A stretch of DNA of 64,000 nucleotides from Sphingopyxis sp. H115 (GTDB lineage Bacteria; Pseudomonadota; Alphaproteobacteria; Sphingomonadales; Sphingomonadaceae), in the NCBI RefSeq assembly GCF_001468465.1, contig NZ_LNSA01000018.1, positions 1 through 64,000 of the forward strand. Direction: 5' to 3'. The translations under genes were made by a program, and so were the position numbers. Below are positions 1 to 8,152 of the stretch, in pieces; position 1 is the first letter of the stretch; each line of letters starts with the position of its first letter. Below the pieces are notes generated by a model. It made no database searches, was not told the origin of the DNA, and saw only the letters and a list, made by a program, of their open reading frames with translations.

Positions 1-96
1 GTCGAACGGATCGGCGACAATCGCTGGCGGCTCGTGTTGCCGGCGCCCGCCTATGAATCGCTGCTCGACGTGATCGAACTGGTCCCGGCGGGCTGA
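1..96 (+). CDS. 3' end of an unidentified protein
   Basis: Frame 1 is open from the first base and ends at TGA 94-96, giving 31 C-terminal residues that finish in ELVPAG. Codon use is like the rest of the window, and the stop lies 37 bases before the next start, so it reads as the tail of a real upstream gene on the same strand. The fragment is too short and has no recognisable motif, so I assign no function. Confidence 0.5.
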   Translation, partial: VERIGDNRWRLVLPAPAYESLLDVIELVPAG

Positions 97-133
97 GGGC
101 AGAACGGACAGACCGGCAAGCAGGGGAGTGAAG

Positions 134-1447
134 ATGCGGATTTTGTGGACGGGCGCGGCGGCCCTGGCGCTCGCGATGCCGGCTTCGGCGCAGTCGCTGC
201 GCGGCGAGGTGGATAAGCAGATGCCGTCACTGATGGCGATCTACAAGGATTTGCACGCCAATCCCGAACTCAGCTTCATGGAGGTGCGCTCGGCAGGCAT
301 CCTCGCTGCCGAGGCGCGCAAGCTGGATTTCAAGGTAACCGAAAAAGTAGGCGGCACCGGCGTCGTCGCGGTGATGGAGAATGGGCCCGGCCCGGTGGTG
401 ATGGTTCGTGCCGACATGGACGGGCTGCCGGTGACCGAGCAGACGGGCCTGCCCGGCGCATCGAAGGTGCGCGTCACCACCGAGGAAGGCGTCGAAACGG
501 GCGTGATGCACGCTTGCGGGCACGACACGCATATGACCGCGTGGATCGGCGTCGCGCGGCTGATGGCGGCGAACAAGGCGAAGTGGTCGGGCACGCTGGT
601 GATGATCGGCCAGCCCGCCGAAGAGCGCGGCGCGGGCGCGCGGATGATGCTCGAGGACGGGCTCTACACGCGCTTTCCCAAGCCGCAATATGCCCTTGCG
701 TTTCACGACGCCGCGCAATTTCCCGCGGGCAAGATTGGCTATACGCCAGGCTATGCACTCGCCAATGTCGACAGCGTCGATATAGCGGTAAAGGGTGTCG
801 GCGGTCACGGCGCCTATCCGCAGACGACGAAAGACCCGATCGTGCTTGCGAGCCGCATCGTCGGCGCGCTCCAGACGCTCGTATCGCGCGAGATCAGCCC
901 GCTCGACAGTGCGGTGGTCACGGTTGGCAGCTTTCACGCTGGCGCGAAGCATAATATCATTTCCGACGAGGCAAAGTTGCAGCTGACAGTGCGCAGCTAC
1001 ACCGACGAGGTGCGCGATCACCTGCTGGAGGGCATCGCGCGCATCGCGAAGGGAGAGGCGATCGCCGCCGGGATGCCGGACGACAAGATGCCGGTCGTCA
1101 CGGTGCAACGTGAAGAATATACGCCAGCGACGTTCAATACCCCCGATTTTACCGAGGAGATGGCGACGTTCCTGAAGGCCGGGTTTGGTGACGACCGGGT
1201 CGTGCAGATGCCGCCGGTGATGGGCGGCGAGGATTTCGGCCGCTTCGGCCGTGAGGACAAGAGCATCAAGAGCCTGATCGTCTGGGTCGGCGGGGTGCCG
1301 CAGGCCGAATATGATGCAGCGAAGAAGGATGGCCGGACGTTGCCCAGCCTGCACTCGCCCTTCTGGGCGCCCGACGCCCCCGCAGTGATCTCGACCGCGA
1401 CCGAAGCGCTAACAGCGATGACGATGAAGCTGATGCCCAAAGGGTAG
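134..1447 (+). CDS. Exported M20-family amidohydrolase (hippurate hydrolase-like)
   Basis: Metal-dependent amidohydrolase of the M20D group, which cleaves N-acyl amino acids or short peptides. The N-terminus is a signal peptide (LALAMPASAQS cleavage region at about residue 20), so the enzyme is probably periplasmic. Metal-site motifs are all present: RADMDGLP, HACGHDTH, the catalytic-acid segment PAEERGAG, and a C-terminal GGEDFGRF. The dimerisation-domain segment GHGAYPQTTKDPI is also intact. I prefer ATG 134 over GTG 128 because the ribosome site AGGGGAG (122-128) is too close to the GTG and well spaced from the ATG. Family assignment is firm; the substrate is unknown. Confidence 0.9.
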   Translation: MRILWTGAAALALAMPASAQSLRGEVDKQMPSLMAIYKDLHANPELSFMEVRSAGILAAEARKLDFKVTEKVGGTGVVAVMENGPGPVVMVRADMDGLPVTEQTGLPGASKVRVTTEEGVETGVMHACGHDTHMTAWIGVARLMAANKAKWSGTLVMIGQPAEERGAGARMMLEDGLYTRFPKPQYALAFHDAAQFPAGKIGYTPGYALANVDSVDIAVKGVGGHGAYPQTTKDPIVLASRIVGALQTLVSREISPLDSAVVTVGSFHAGAKHNIISDEAKLQLTVRSYTDEVRDHLLEGIARIAKGEAIAAGMPDDKMPVVTVQREEYTPATFNTPDFTEEMATFLKAGFGDDRVVQMPPVMGGEDFGRFGREDKSIKSLIVWVGGVPQAEYDAAKKDGRTLPSLHSPFWAPDAPAVISTATEALTAMTMKLMPKG

Positions 1448-1554
1448 GTTGGAGCGCACCAGCGCTTCCTTGGCGCAATGTTCGGTGCGCCACGCGCCCG
1501 TTTCCCAAATAAATTGGGATGGACCTGTTCGCGGGGCTGTGGTGAGCGAAGGAC

Positions 1555-2376
1555 ATGTCTGCCAATCAACCTGCTCCTGGCTTGTCCGCATGCCTTACCG
1601 ACCGGGAAATGGAAGTTCTGCGCCTGTTGGTTGCAGGGCATACCGTCAAGACCATCGCGGCGCGGCTGGGCCGATCAGAAACTTCAATCAACGAGCGTTT
1701 GCGTTCCGCCCGCCGCAAGACGGGGGTCGGTAGCAGCCGCGAACTGGCGCGGCTTCTGGATCTCCAAAAAACTTGTGACGAAAATATCGATCTTCCGGGC
1801 TCGCGCGGCGCGGTGACAGATTTGGCGCGCACCGCAGCCATCGGGGTTCGCGGTTCGAAAGGAATGATCGCCATGTTCATCGCAATATCTATGGCGGCCG
1901 TCGGATTGATGGTCGCAGCCCCGCCTTCCAGCGACCAGATGGGCATATCAAATGCCGTTCGAAGTGCAGCGTCCCAGCCGCCGCTGGCCGGAAGCTGGTC
2001 GCTCGACGCGTCGCAAATGCCCGAGCAAGAACGGCCTCAGCGCGTGACGATGACGTTCCGGCCCACGCACGACGGCAAATGGACAACGCGGGTCGAAATC
2101 ATCGCGCCGGACGGCTCCGCTAGATATGCGGAATCGACCGCCGCGCTCGATGGCGTCGCCGTGCCCATCACCGGCAATATGGATTTTATCGATAGCGTCG
2201 CCCTGCGTCAGCCGGCGCCGGACACGCTGGTCATGACGCTGGGAAAGGCCGGCGCGCGGGTATCAACGCGCATTTACACCGTTGCCAAGGACCAGAAATC
2301 CATGACCGAAACGACTGTGTGGTCGAGTGACAAGCTTCAGAGATTGGAAACGACTCACTTTAATCGCGTTTCCTGA
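1555..2376 (+). CDS. LuxR-type HTH protein with membrane anchor and exported domain
   Basis: Residues about 11-68 form a LuxR/NarL-type helix-turn-helix (LTDREMEVLRLL, then SETSINERLRSARRKTG). A single hydrophobic segment (about residues 103-122) follows, then a domain of about 150 residues with alternating beta-like pattern and no motif I know. The order suggests a one-component membrane regulator: DNA binding in the cytoplasm, sensing outside. There is no receiver domain, so it is not a classic response regulator. Upstream, 1505-1519 has the small inverted repeat CCCAA/TTGGG. Function of the exported half is unknown. Confidence 0.75.
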   Translation: MSANQPAPGLSACLTDREMEVLRLLVAGHTVKTIAARLGRSETSINERLRSARRKTGVGSSRELARLLDLQKTCDENIDLPGSRGAVTDLARTAAIGVRGSKGMIAMFIAISMAAVGLMVAAPPSSDQMGISNAVRSAASQPPLAGSWSLDASQMPEQERPQRVTMTFRPTHDGKWTTRVEIIAPDGSARYAESTAALDGVAVPITGNMDFIDSVALRQPAPDTLVMTLGKAGARVSTRIYTVAKDQKSMTETTVWSSDKLQRLETTHFNRVS

Positions 2377-2534
2377 TCGCTTCCACCACCGGCATCGCGC
2401 GGGGCTTCGAAGAAATGCCGGACCTCACGCGTTCAGGGCTTGCAAAGTTGCAGACGTCGGGCGCGCAATGCCCCCCTCCCAACCTTTGGCACCTCGGGCT
2501 TGCCCCCGGGGGGCCGCCTTCTATGGCTTCTCGG

Positions 2535-3302
2535 TCATTCTCCCGTGAATGCGGCAAAGCTGCCGCCGCGGCCTGCTCCGTCGGCAAAGCGTTTTGCGCC
2601 CACCGCCGCACCTTCGCGCAAGGGGATGACGCCGGCGTGGGCTTCGTGGGCGAGGGCCGCTTCGACGTCGAAATCCCATTGGGGGTACGCGCTCGACCGG
2701 TCGCTGTTCATGCAGATTTGCGGAAAGGCGGCGATCTGTTTGGCAAGTTCGATCGCGGCGGCTAGCGCGCTGCCGTCGGGCACGACGCGGTCGGCAAGGC
2801 CGATGCGCTGTGCCTCGTCCGCGCCGACGGGGCGGCCGGTCAGGATCATGTCGAGAGCGCGGCCTTGCCCGACGATGCGGGGCAGGCGCACCGTGCCGCC
2901 GTCGATCAGCGGCACGCCCCAACGGCGGCAAAAGACACCGAAAATCGCGCTTTCCGCCGCGACGCGGAGATCGCACCAGAGCGCTAGTTCGAGCCCGCCT
3001 GCGACGGCGTGCCCCTCGATCGCTGCGATCACCGGCTTTTCGAGTAGCATCCGCGTCGGCCCCATCGGCCCCGGGCCGTCGGGGTCGTAGCGCGAGGCGC
3101 CGACCGCGCCGAGGTCGAAGCCGGCACAGAAATGGCCTGAACTGCCGGTCAGGATCGCGACACGCGCGCCGGCATCTTTCGCGAACGCGGCGAAGGCTTC
3201 GCGGAGCGCGAGCGCGGTCAGCGGGTCGACCGCATTGCGCTTTGCCGGGCGATCGATCGTGACGATCGTGACGGGGCCATCCTTTGCGATGGTGACGCTC
3301 AT
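2535..3302 (-). CDS. Enoyl-CoA hydratase/isomerase (crotonase) family protein
   Basis: 255 residues, normal for the crotonase fold. The oxyanion-hole segments are clear: HFCAGFDL and GHAVAGGLELALWCDLR. The segment that usually carries the first catalytic glutamate (FGxPE in hydratases) reads FGVFCRR, and the second position is aspartate (PLIDGGT), so this may be an isomerase or another crotonase activity rather than a classic hydratase. The start at 3302 has the ribosome site GGAG about seven bases upstream; the frame stays open further upstream without support. It is divergent from the YdcH/TerC leader. Confidence 0.85.
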   Translation of the reverse strand: MSVTIAKDGPVTIVTIDRPAKRNAVDPLTALALREAFAAFAKDAGARVAILTGSSGHFCAGFDLGAVGASRYDPDGPGPMGPTRMLLEKPVIAAIEGHAVAGGLELALWCDLRVAAESAIFGVFCRRWGVPLIDGGTVRLPRIVGQGRALDMILTGRPVGADEAQRIGLADRVVPDGSALAAAIELAKQIAAFPQICMNSDRSSAYPQWDFDVEAALAHEAHAGVIPLREGAAVGAKRFADGAGRGGSFAAFTGE

Positions 3303-3387
3303 CGGTTTGCTCCTTCCAGAAATGCAGCGTGGCGCGGGGCGGGGGGACTTGCAAGCGGCGGGCGCGCTTCCTACATAACGTCTATGC

Positions 3388-3470
3388 GGGCCGGGCCCCT
3401 CTGGCGTCGGCGGGAGATTTCCCGCCACGTGATGTCGGACCGCATCGGGTGACACCGATGCTTGCGGCCC
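3388..3470 (+). ncRNA. Candidate structured 5' leader of the YdcH-TerC transcript
   Basis: The 241-base gap before the YdcH gene is rich in perfect hairpins. GGCGGGA/TCCCGCC forms a 7-bp stem with loop GATT (about 3407-3424), and GCATCGG/CCGATGC forms a 7-bp stem (about 3441-3460). Outer segments GGGCC (about 3389) and GGCCC (about 3466) can close a three-way arrangement. A further hairpin, CCTGcTTGA/TCAAtCAGG, lies at about 3510-3531 just before the ribosome site. TerC-family exporters are often controlled by the manganese-sensing yybP-ykoY riboswitch, but I cannot find its canonical GGGGAGUAG loop, so identity is open. Confidence 0.35.
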
Positions 3471-3543
3471 TTTCTCCCCCCTGTTTTGAGGGTAGCGGCA
3501 TCGGCGTCACCTGCTTGATTTCTCAATCAGGAGGCCCTTTTCG

Positions 3544-3741
3544 ATGACCATTTCTCCCAATTTCTATCGCCTGACCCAGCTCCATCGCCAACTCGACGAT
3601 GCCGAGCGGCGCGAGGCGCGCCGCCGCGGTGCCAATCCGTTCCGCCTGCTACGGCTGAAGACGCTGAAGCTCGCAGTCAAGGAACGGCTGGCGGCGCTGA
3701 CAATGCGTTTGCCCGCGTTGCGCCCGGCGCTCGCCCGCTGA
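3544..3741 (+). CDS. YdcH-like (DUF465) small protein
   Basis: 65 residues, highly charged and helical. The pattern FYRLTQLHRQLDDAERREARR followed by LLRLKTLKLAVKERLAAL (split here by a short loop) matches the small DUF465/YdcH family, which forms a helical hairpin and often has an alternating charged face. An AGGAGG-like ribosome site lies just upstream at 3530-3535. It sits 68 bases before terC on the same strand and probably shares its transcript and structured leader. Its role is unknown. Confidence 0.6.
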   Translation: MTISPNFYRLTQLHRQLDDAERREARRRGANPFRLLRLKTLKLAVKERLAALTMRLPALRPALAR

Positions 3742-3809
3742 TCACCGACATTTGACGACGGGAGCGCTGCCGAAAGGCGGCGCTTTCGGCGCATCCAGGG
3801 AAAGATATC

Positions 3810-4796
3810 ATGGAATTTCTGTTCTCCGACTGGCTGGGGACCCCGGCTTGGTTTTGGCTTTCGTTCATCACGCTGGTGATCGCGCTGACCGCCTTCGACC
3901 TTGGCATCCTCAACAAGGAAAACAAGGAGATGGGGATCGGCGAGAGTTTGAAGCTCTCGGCGCTCTACATCGGCATCGCGGTGGCGTTCGGCGCGTGGGT
4001 CTGGGCTGCGAAGGGCGGCGAGGCCGGCTTGCAATATTATACCGGCTTCTTCATCGAGAAGGCGCTGTCGATCGACAATATCTTCGTGATCTCGCTGATC
4101 TTTACGACCTTTGCGATCCCGCCGCGCTACCAGTATCGCGCGCTCCTATGGGGGATCGTCGCAGTGATCGTGCTGCGCGGTATCATGATCGCGGGCGGCG
4201 CGGCGCTGGTCACCGAATATGGCTGGGTGCTCTATATTTTCGCCGCCTTCCTCGTTTTTACCGGCGTGAAGATGCTGTTCGCGAGCGATACGCCGATGGA
4301 TGTGAAGGGCAATCCGGTCGTCAAATGGCTGTCGCGGCACATCCCGCTGACCGACGATCTGCACGGCGAGAAATTCTTCGTGCGCGTACCTGATACGAAA
4401 ACAGGCAAGATGGTCGTGGCTGCGACGCCGCTGTTCCTTGCGCTGGTGGTTATCAATCTCGCCGACCTGGTGTTCGCGGTCGACAGCGTGCCCGCGATCT
4501 TCGCGATCACGACCGACACCTTCATCGTCTATACGTCGAACATCATGGCGATTCTCGGCCTGCGCGCGCTCTATTTCGCGCTGTCGGCGATGGTTCACCG
4601 TTTCCATTACCTCAAATATGCGCTTGCGCTGGTGCTGGTGTTCATCGGGTCGAAGATTTTCGTCGCCGATTTCATCCTCGGCGGCGACAAATTTCCGCCG
4701 TTGGTCAGCCTGGGCGTCACCGTCGCGCTGATCGCGGGCGGGATCATCTGGTCGCTCGTAAAGACGCGCGGCGAGGCGGCGGCGGTGCAGCGATAA
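3810..4796 (+). CDS. TerC-family integral membrane protein (probable metal-ion exporter)
   Basis: 328 residues with about nine hydrophobic segments. Family hallmarks are present: EKALSIDNIFVISLIF in the first half and NLADLVFAVDSVPAIFAIT in the second, each with the membrane-embedded acidic residue. TerC/Alx proteins export manganese or support metallation of exported proteins. The start follows an AGGGAAAG ribosome site. The gene ends just before a strong hairpin at 4801-4833. Substrate is inferred from the family only. Confidence 0.92.
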   Translation: MEFLFSDWLGTPAWFWLSFITLVIALTAFDLGILNKENKEMGIGESLKLSALYIGIAVAFGAWVWAAKGGEAGLQYYTGFFIEKALSIDNIFVISLIFTTFAIPPRYQYRALLWGIVAVIVLRGIMIAGGAALVTEYGWVLYIFAAFLVFTGVKMLFASDTPMDVKGNPVVKWLSRHIPLTDDLHGEKFFVRVPDTKTGKMVVAATPLFLALVVINLADLVFAVDSVPAIFAITTDTFIVYTSNIMAILGLRALYFALSAMVHRFHYLKYALALVLVFIGSKIFVADFILGGDKFPPLVSLGVTVALIAGGIIWSLVKTRGEAAAVQR

Positions 4797-4800
4797 AAAT

Positions 4801-4833
4801 GTCCGCCGGAAGCGCAAAGAGCTTCCGGCGGAC
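4801..4833 (-). terminator. Perfect 13-bp hairpin, likely terminator between terC and aceA
   Basis: GTCCGCCGGAAGC (4801-4813) pairs perfectly with GCTTCCGGCGGAC (4821-4833) around a 7-base loop. On the minus strand the stem is followed by ATTTTTAT, a good U-tract, so it fits an intrinsic terminator for isocitrate lyase. On the plus strand the bases after it are only moderately T-rich, so it may act weakly on terC too. Confidence 0.8.
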
Positions 4834-4940
4834 AGGCTTTCCTCCCCAGGAAAGCTCGGGAGGCGCGAGGCGGGTCGCTGGCCCCGCGCCAAGAGGGTTG
4901 GCGCGAGGGGGTGCAACGGGCCCCTCGCGCCGAACTCGTA

Positions 4941-6533
4941 TCAGGCGGCGAACTGATTCATCGTATTGTCCTTGCCTGCGGCCTTCAGCGCCGCTTCGCC
5001 GGCGAAATATTCCTTGTGATCGTCGCCGATGTCGCTGCCCGACATATTCTGGTGCTTCACGCAGGCGATGCCCTGGCGGATCTCGGCGCGCTGGACGCCC
5101 TTGACGTAGCCGAGCATCGCTTCGTCGCCGAAATATTCCTTGGCGAGATTGTCGGTGCTGAGCGCCGCGGTGTGGTAGGTCGGCAGCGTGATCAGGTGGT
5201 GGAAGATGCCCGCCCGCTTTGCCGCGTCGCGCTGGAAGGTGCGGATGCGGTTGTCGGCCTCTTCGCCCAGCGGAGTCGCGTCATAATCGGCGCTCATCAG
5301 CTTGGCGCGGTCATAGGCGCTGAGGTCCTTGCCTTCCTTTTCCCAAGCGTCGAACACCTGCTGGCGGAAGTTAAGCGTCCAGTTGAAGCTTGGCGAATTA
5401 TTGTACGCGAGCTTCGCATTGGGGACGACTTCGCGGATCCGGTCGACCATGCCAGCGATCTGTTCGATGTGCGGCTTTTCGGTTTCGATCCACAGCAAGT
5501 CGGCGCCGTTCTGAAGGCTGGCGATGCAATCCATCACGCAACGATCCTCGCCGGTTCCGGGACGGAACTGATAGAGGTTCGAGGGCAGGCGCTTCGGACG
5601 CATCAGCTTGCCGTCGCGGTTGATGAGGACGTCGCCGGGGTTGCCCGCGCCTTCGACCTCTTCGCAATCGAGATAGCTGTTATACTGGTCGCCAAGGTCG
5701 CCGGGCTCCTTTGAGAAGGCGATCTGCTTGGTGAGGCCTGCGCCTAGGCTGTCGGTGCGCGTCACGATGATGCCATCCTCGACGCCGAGTTCCATGAAGG
5801 CGTAGCGGCAGGCGCGGATCTTCGCGATGAAATCCTCATGCGGTACGGTGACCTTGCCGTCCTGGTGACCGCACTGCTTTTCGTCGGAGACCTGGTTTTC
5901 GATCTGCAGCGCGCAGGCGCCGGCTTCGATCATCTTCTTGGCGAGGAGGTACGTCGCCTCGGCATTGCCGAAGCCCGCGTCGATATCCGCGATGATCGGC
6001 ACGACGTGCGTTTCATGATTGTCGATCGCGGCCTGGACCTGCTTGGCCTTGAGTTCGTCGCCCTCGGCGCGCGCGGCGTCGAGGTCGCGGAACAGCATAC
6101 CGAGTTCGCGCGCGTCGGCCTGACGCAGGAAGGTGTAGATCTCCTCGATCAGCGCCGGAACGCTGGTCTTTTCGTGCATCGACTGATCGGGCAGCGGACC
6201 GAATTCGCTGCGCAGCGCGGCGATCATCCAGCCCGAGAGATAGATGTAGCGGCCCTTGACGGTGCCGAAATGCTTTTTGATCGCGATCATCTTCTGCTGC
6301 GCGATGAAGCCGTGCCAGCAACCCAAGGACTGGGTGTAGTTCGCCGGGTCGGCGTCATAGGCGGCCATGTCGGCGCGCATGATGCGTGCGGTGTAGCGCG
6401 CGATGTCGAGGCCGGTGCGGAACTTGTTCTGGGCGCGCATGCGGGCGACGCTTTCGCCGCTGATGCCGTCCCACGTGCCGTCGTAATCGCGAATGAGGCG
6501 GCCTGCCTGCGCCATGTCTTCTTGGTAGCCCAT
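4941..6533 (-). CDS. aceA: Isocitrate lyase
   Basis: Splits isocitrate to glyoxylate and succinate, the first step of the glyoxylate shunt used for growth on acetate or fatty acids. At 530 residues it belongs to the long isocitrate lyases, like that of Pseudomonas aeruginosa, rather than the E. coli type of about 434. The active-site segment SDEKQCGHQDGKV is present, with the catalytic cysteine in KQCGH. Other conserved segments include IADIDAGFGN and WIETEKP. The C-terminus is at TCA 4941-4943 and the terminator hairpin follows. The gene is divergent from a RamB/ScfR-type regulator across 140 bases. Confidence 0.97.
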   Translation of the reverse strand: MGYQEDMAQAGRLIRDYDGTWDGISGESVARMRAQNKFRTGLDIARYTARIMRADMAAYDADPANYTQSLGCWHGFIAQQKMIAIKKHFGTVKGRYIYLSGWMIAALRSEFGPLPDQSMHEKTSVPALIEEIYTFLRQADARELGMLFRDLDAARAEGDELKAKQVQAAIDNHETHVVPIIADIDAGFGNAEATYLLAKKMIEAGACALQIENQVSDEKQCGHQDGKVTVPHEDFIAKIRACRYAFMELGVEDGIIVTRTDSLGAGLTKQIAFSKEPGDLGDQYNSYLDCEEVEGAGNPGDVLINRDGKLMRPKRLPSNLYQFRPGTGEDRCVMDCIASLQNGADLLWIETEKPHIEQIAGMVDRIREVVPNAKLAYNNSPSFNWTLNFRQQVFDAWEKEGKDLSAYDRAKLMSADYDATPLGEEADNRIRTFQRDAAKRAGIFHHLITLPTYHTAALSTDNLAKEYFGDEAMLGYVKGVQRAEIRQGIACVKHQNMSGSDIGDDHKEYFAGEAALKAAGKDNTMNQFAA

Positions 6534-6673
6534 CGTCTTTGTCCTTGAGAGGAGGTGATGGGTGGATGTTGGCGAAGGTGCTGCGGAAAGTGAAAAGCTT
6601 TGTCAATAATATTTGTGAAATACGGCCATAAGGTGTAAATTGAGATGTAAATTAGTAAAGAAAGTTACATTTC
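6534..6673. promoter_or_regulatory. Shared aceA / XRE-regulator control region with repeated TGTAAATT boxes
   Basis: This 140-base intergenic region is strikingly AT-rich against the background. It holds the direct repeat TGTAAATT at 6634-6641 and 6646-6653 (12-base phase) and the inverted pair ATGTAA (6645-6650) / TTACAT (6665-6670), which ends just before the regulator start at 6674. A further TTTGTCAATAATATTTGTGAA stretch lies nearer aceA. These are plausible operators for the adjacent regulator, which could repress itself and control aceA. The sites are seen; the function is inferred. Confidence 0.5.
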
Positions 6674-8062
6674 ATGGCGGAGCGACGGGTGTTTGCGGGG
6701 CCGGCGGTACGCAAGGTACGGCGCGAGGCGGGGATGACGCAGGCGGCGATGGCGGAGGCGCTCGATATTTCGCCGAGCTACCTCAATCTGATCGAACATG
6801 GCCAGCGGCCTTTGAGCGCGACAGTGCTGGTAAAGCTGGCAGAACGTTTCGGTTTCGACGCCGCGAGCCTCGGCGGTGAGGATGTGCCGGGGGGCGCGGC
6901 GGGGTTGCGCCGCCGGCTCGCCGATCCGCGCTTCGCCGACCTTGGCATCGGCGCGCTGGAGGTCGAGGAGTGGTTGCAGACCGCCCCCGCGACCGCCGCC
7001 GCCTTTACGCGGCTGTTCGATGCGGCGCCCGAGGAGCGTTCGGAAGGCGAAGGCGATGCGCCCGAAGTGGCCGCGGTGCGCCGCGCGATCGAGAAATGGC
7101 GCAACCATTTCCCCGATCTCGACCGTCAGGCCGAGGAGCTGGCCGACGAACTGCGGCTCGCTGGCGGCGATCTTTATGGCACGATTTCAGAGCGTTTACG
7201 CACGCGGCACCAACTGGGCATCCGTATATTGCCGAGTGACGTGATGCCCGACCGGTTGCGCTGGCTCGACTGGCACGCCCGGCAACTTATGCTGAACGAA
7301 CTGCTGCGGCCCGCCTCGCGCACCTTCCAGGCAGCGGCGACACTGGCACAGGTCGAGGCAAAGGGCGAGATCGACGCACTGGTCGCGGGCGCCGAGTTCG
7401 CCGAACCCGCCGCCGCCCGCCTGTTCGAGCGCCATCTGGTCCATTATTTCGCGGCGGCGCTGATGATGCCATACAGCCGTTTTCTGCGGGCGTGCGACGC
7501 GACCGGTTATGACTTGCTGCTGCTTCAGCGGCGCTTCGGCGCGGGCTATGAGCAGGTCGCGCACCGGCTGACGACCTTGCAGCGCGTCGGCGCGCGCGGA
7601 CTGCCCTTTTTCATGCTGCGCATCGATCGCGCGGGGCAGGGGAGCAAGCGCTATGCCGGCGCGAGCCAGTCGCCGCTGACGGGAGGCGACGCGCGCTGCC
7701 CGCTGTGGGGCATTCACGAAGCCTTTGCCCGCCCAGGCGAGGTCCTCGCCGACCTTGTCGAACTCGAAGACGGCTCGCGCTGGTTCACCCAGTCGCGTTC
7801 GGTCGCGGCGCCCGGCGCGACGGGCAGCGGCACGCCCGCGCGCTTTGCCGTGTGCGTCGGGGTCGACGCGAAGGTCGCCGCGCCGCTGGTCGCCGCGCGC
7901 GGGCTCGACCTGATGCGCAGCCCCGCGACGCCGATCGGCCTCGGATGCAGGCGTTGCACGCGCACCGGTTGCGTCCAGCGATCGATGCCGCCGCTCGGCC
8001 GGCCGCTGCGCTTTCGCGACGGCGAGCGCGGGGTGTCGGCGTTCGATTTCGCGGGCGATTGA
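6674..8062 (+). CDS. XRE-family regulator of short-chain acyl metabolism (RamB/ScfR type)
   Basis: 462 residues. An N-terminal Cro/C1-type HTH spans about residues 8-65 (VRREAGMTQAAMAEALDIS, then YLNLIEHGQRPLS). The middle matches the IrrE-like/DUF955 region, though no clear HExxH is seen (MLNELLRP lies in that area), and the C-terminus is the cysteine-bearing DUF2083-type domain (GLGCRRCTRTGCVQRSMPPLGRP). This architecture is that of RamB of actinobacteria and ScfR-type proteins, known regulators of isocitrate lyase and acetate or propionate genes. Its divergent position next to aceA supports that role here. Confidence 0.85.
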   Translation: MAERRVFAGPAVRKVRREAGMTQAAMAEALDISPSYLNLIEHGQRPLSATVLVKLAERFGFDAASLGGEDVPGGAAGLRRRLADPRFADLGIGALEVEEWLQTAPATAAAFTRLFDAAPEERSEGEGDAPEVAAVRRAIEKWRNHFPDLDRQAEELADELRLAGGDLYGTISERLRTRHQLGIRILPSDVMPDRLRWLDWHARQLMLNELLRPASRTFQAAATLAQVEAKGEIDALVAGAEFAEPAAARLFERHLVHYFAAALMMPYSRFLRACDATGYDLLLLQRRFGAGYEQVAHRLTTLQRVGARGLPFFMLRIDRAGQGSKRYAGASQSPLTGGDARCPLWGIHEAFARPGEVLADLVELEDGSRWFTQSRSVAAPGATGSGTPARFAVCVGVDAKVAAPLVAARGLDLMRSPATPIGLGCRRCTRTGCVQRSMPPLGRPLRFRDGERGVSAFDFAGD

Positions 8063-8152
8063 TCCCCCAGCTGCAGCGCCGCTTAAATTGGCACGCGCCG
8101 TGCCGTATCTGGAGGCGTGCGTGCTGATCAGGCGGCCGCAACGGGACCCGAA

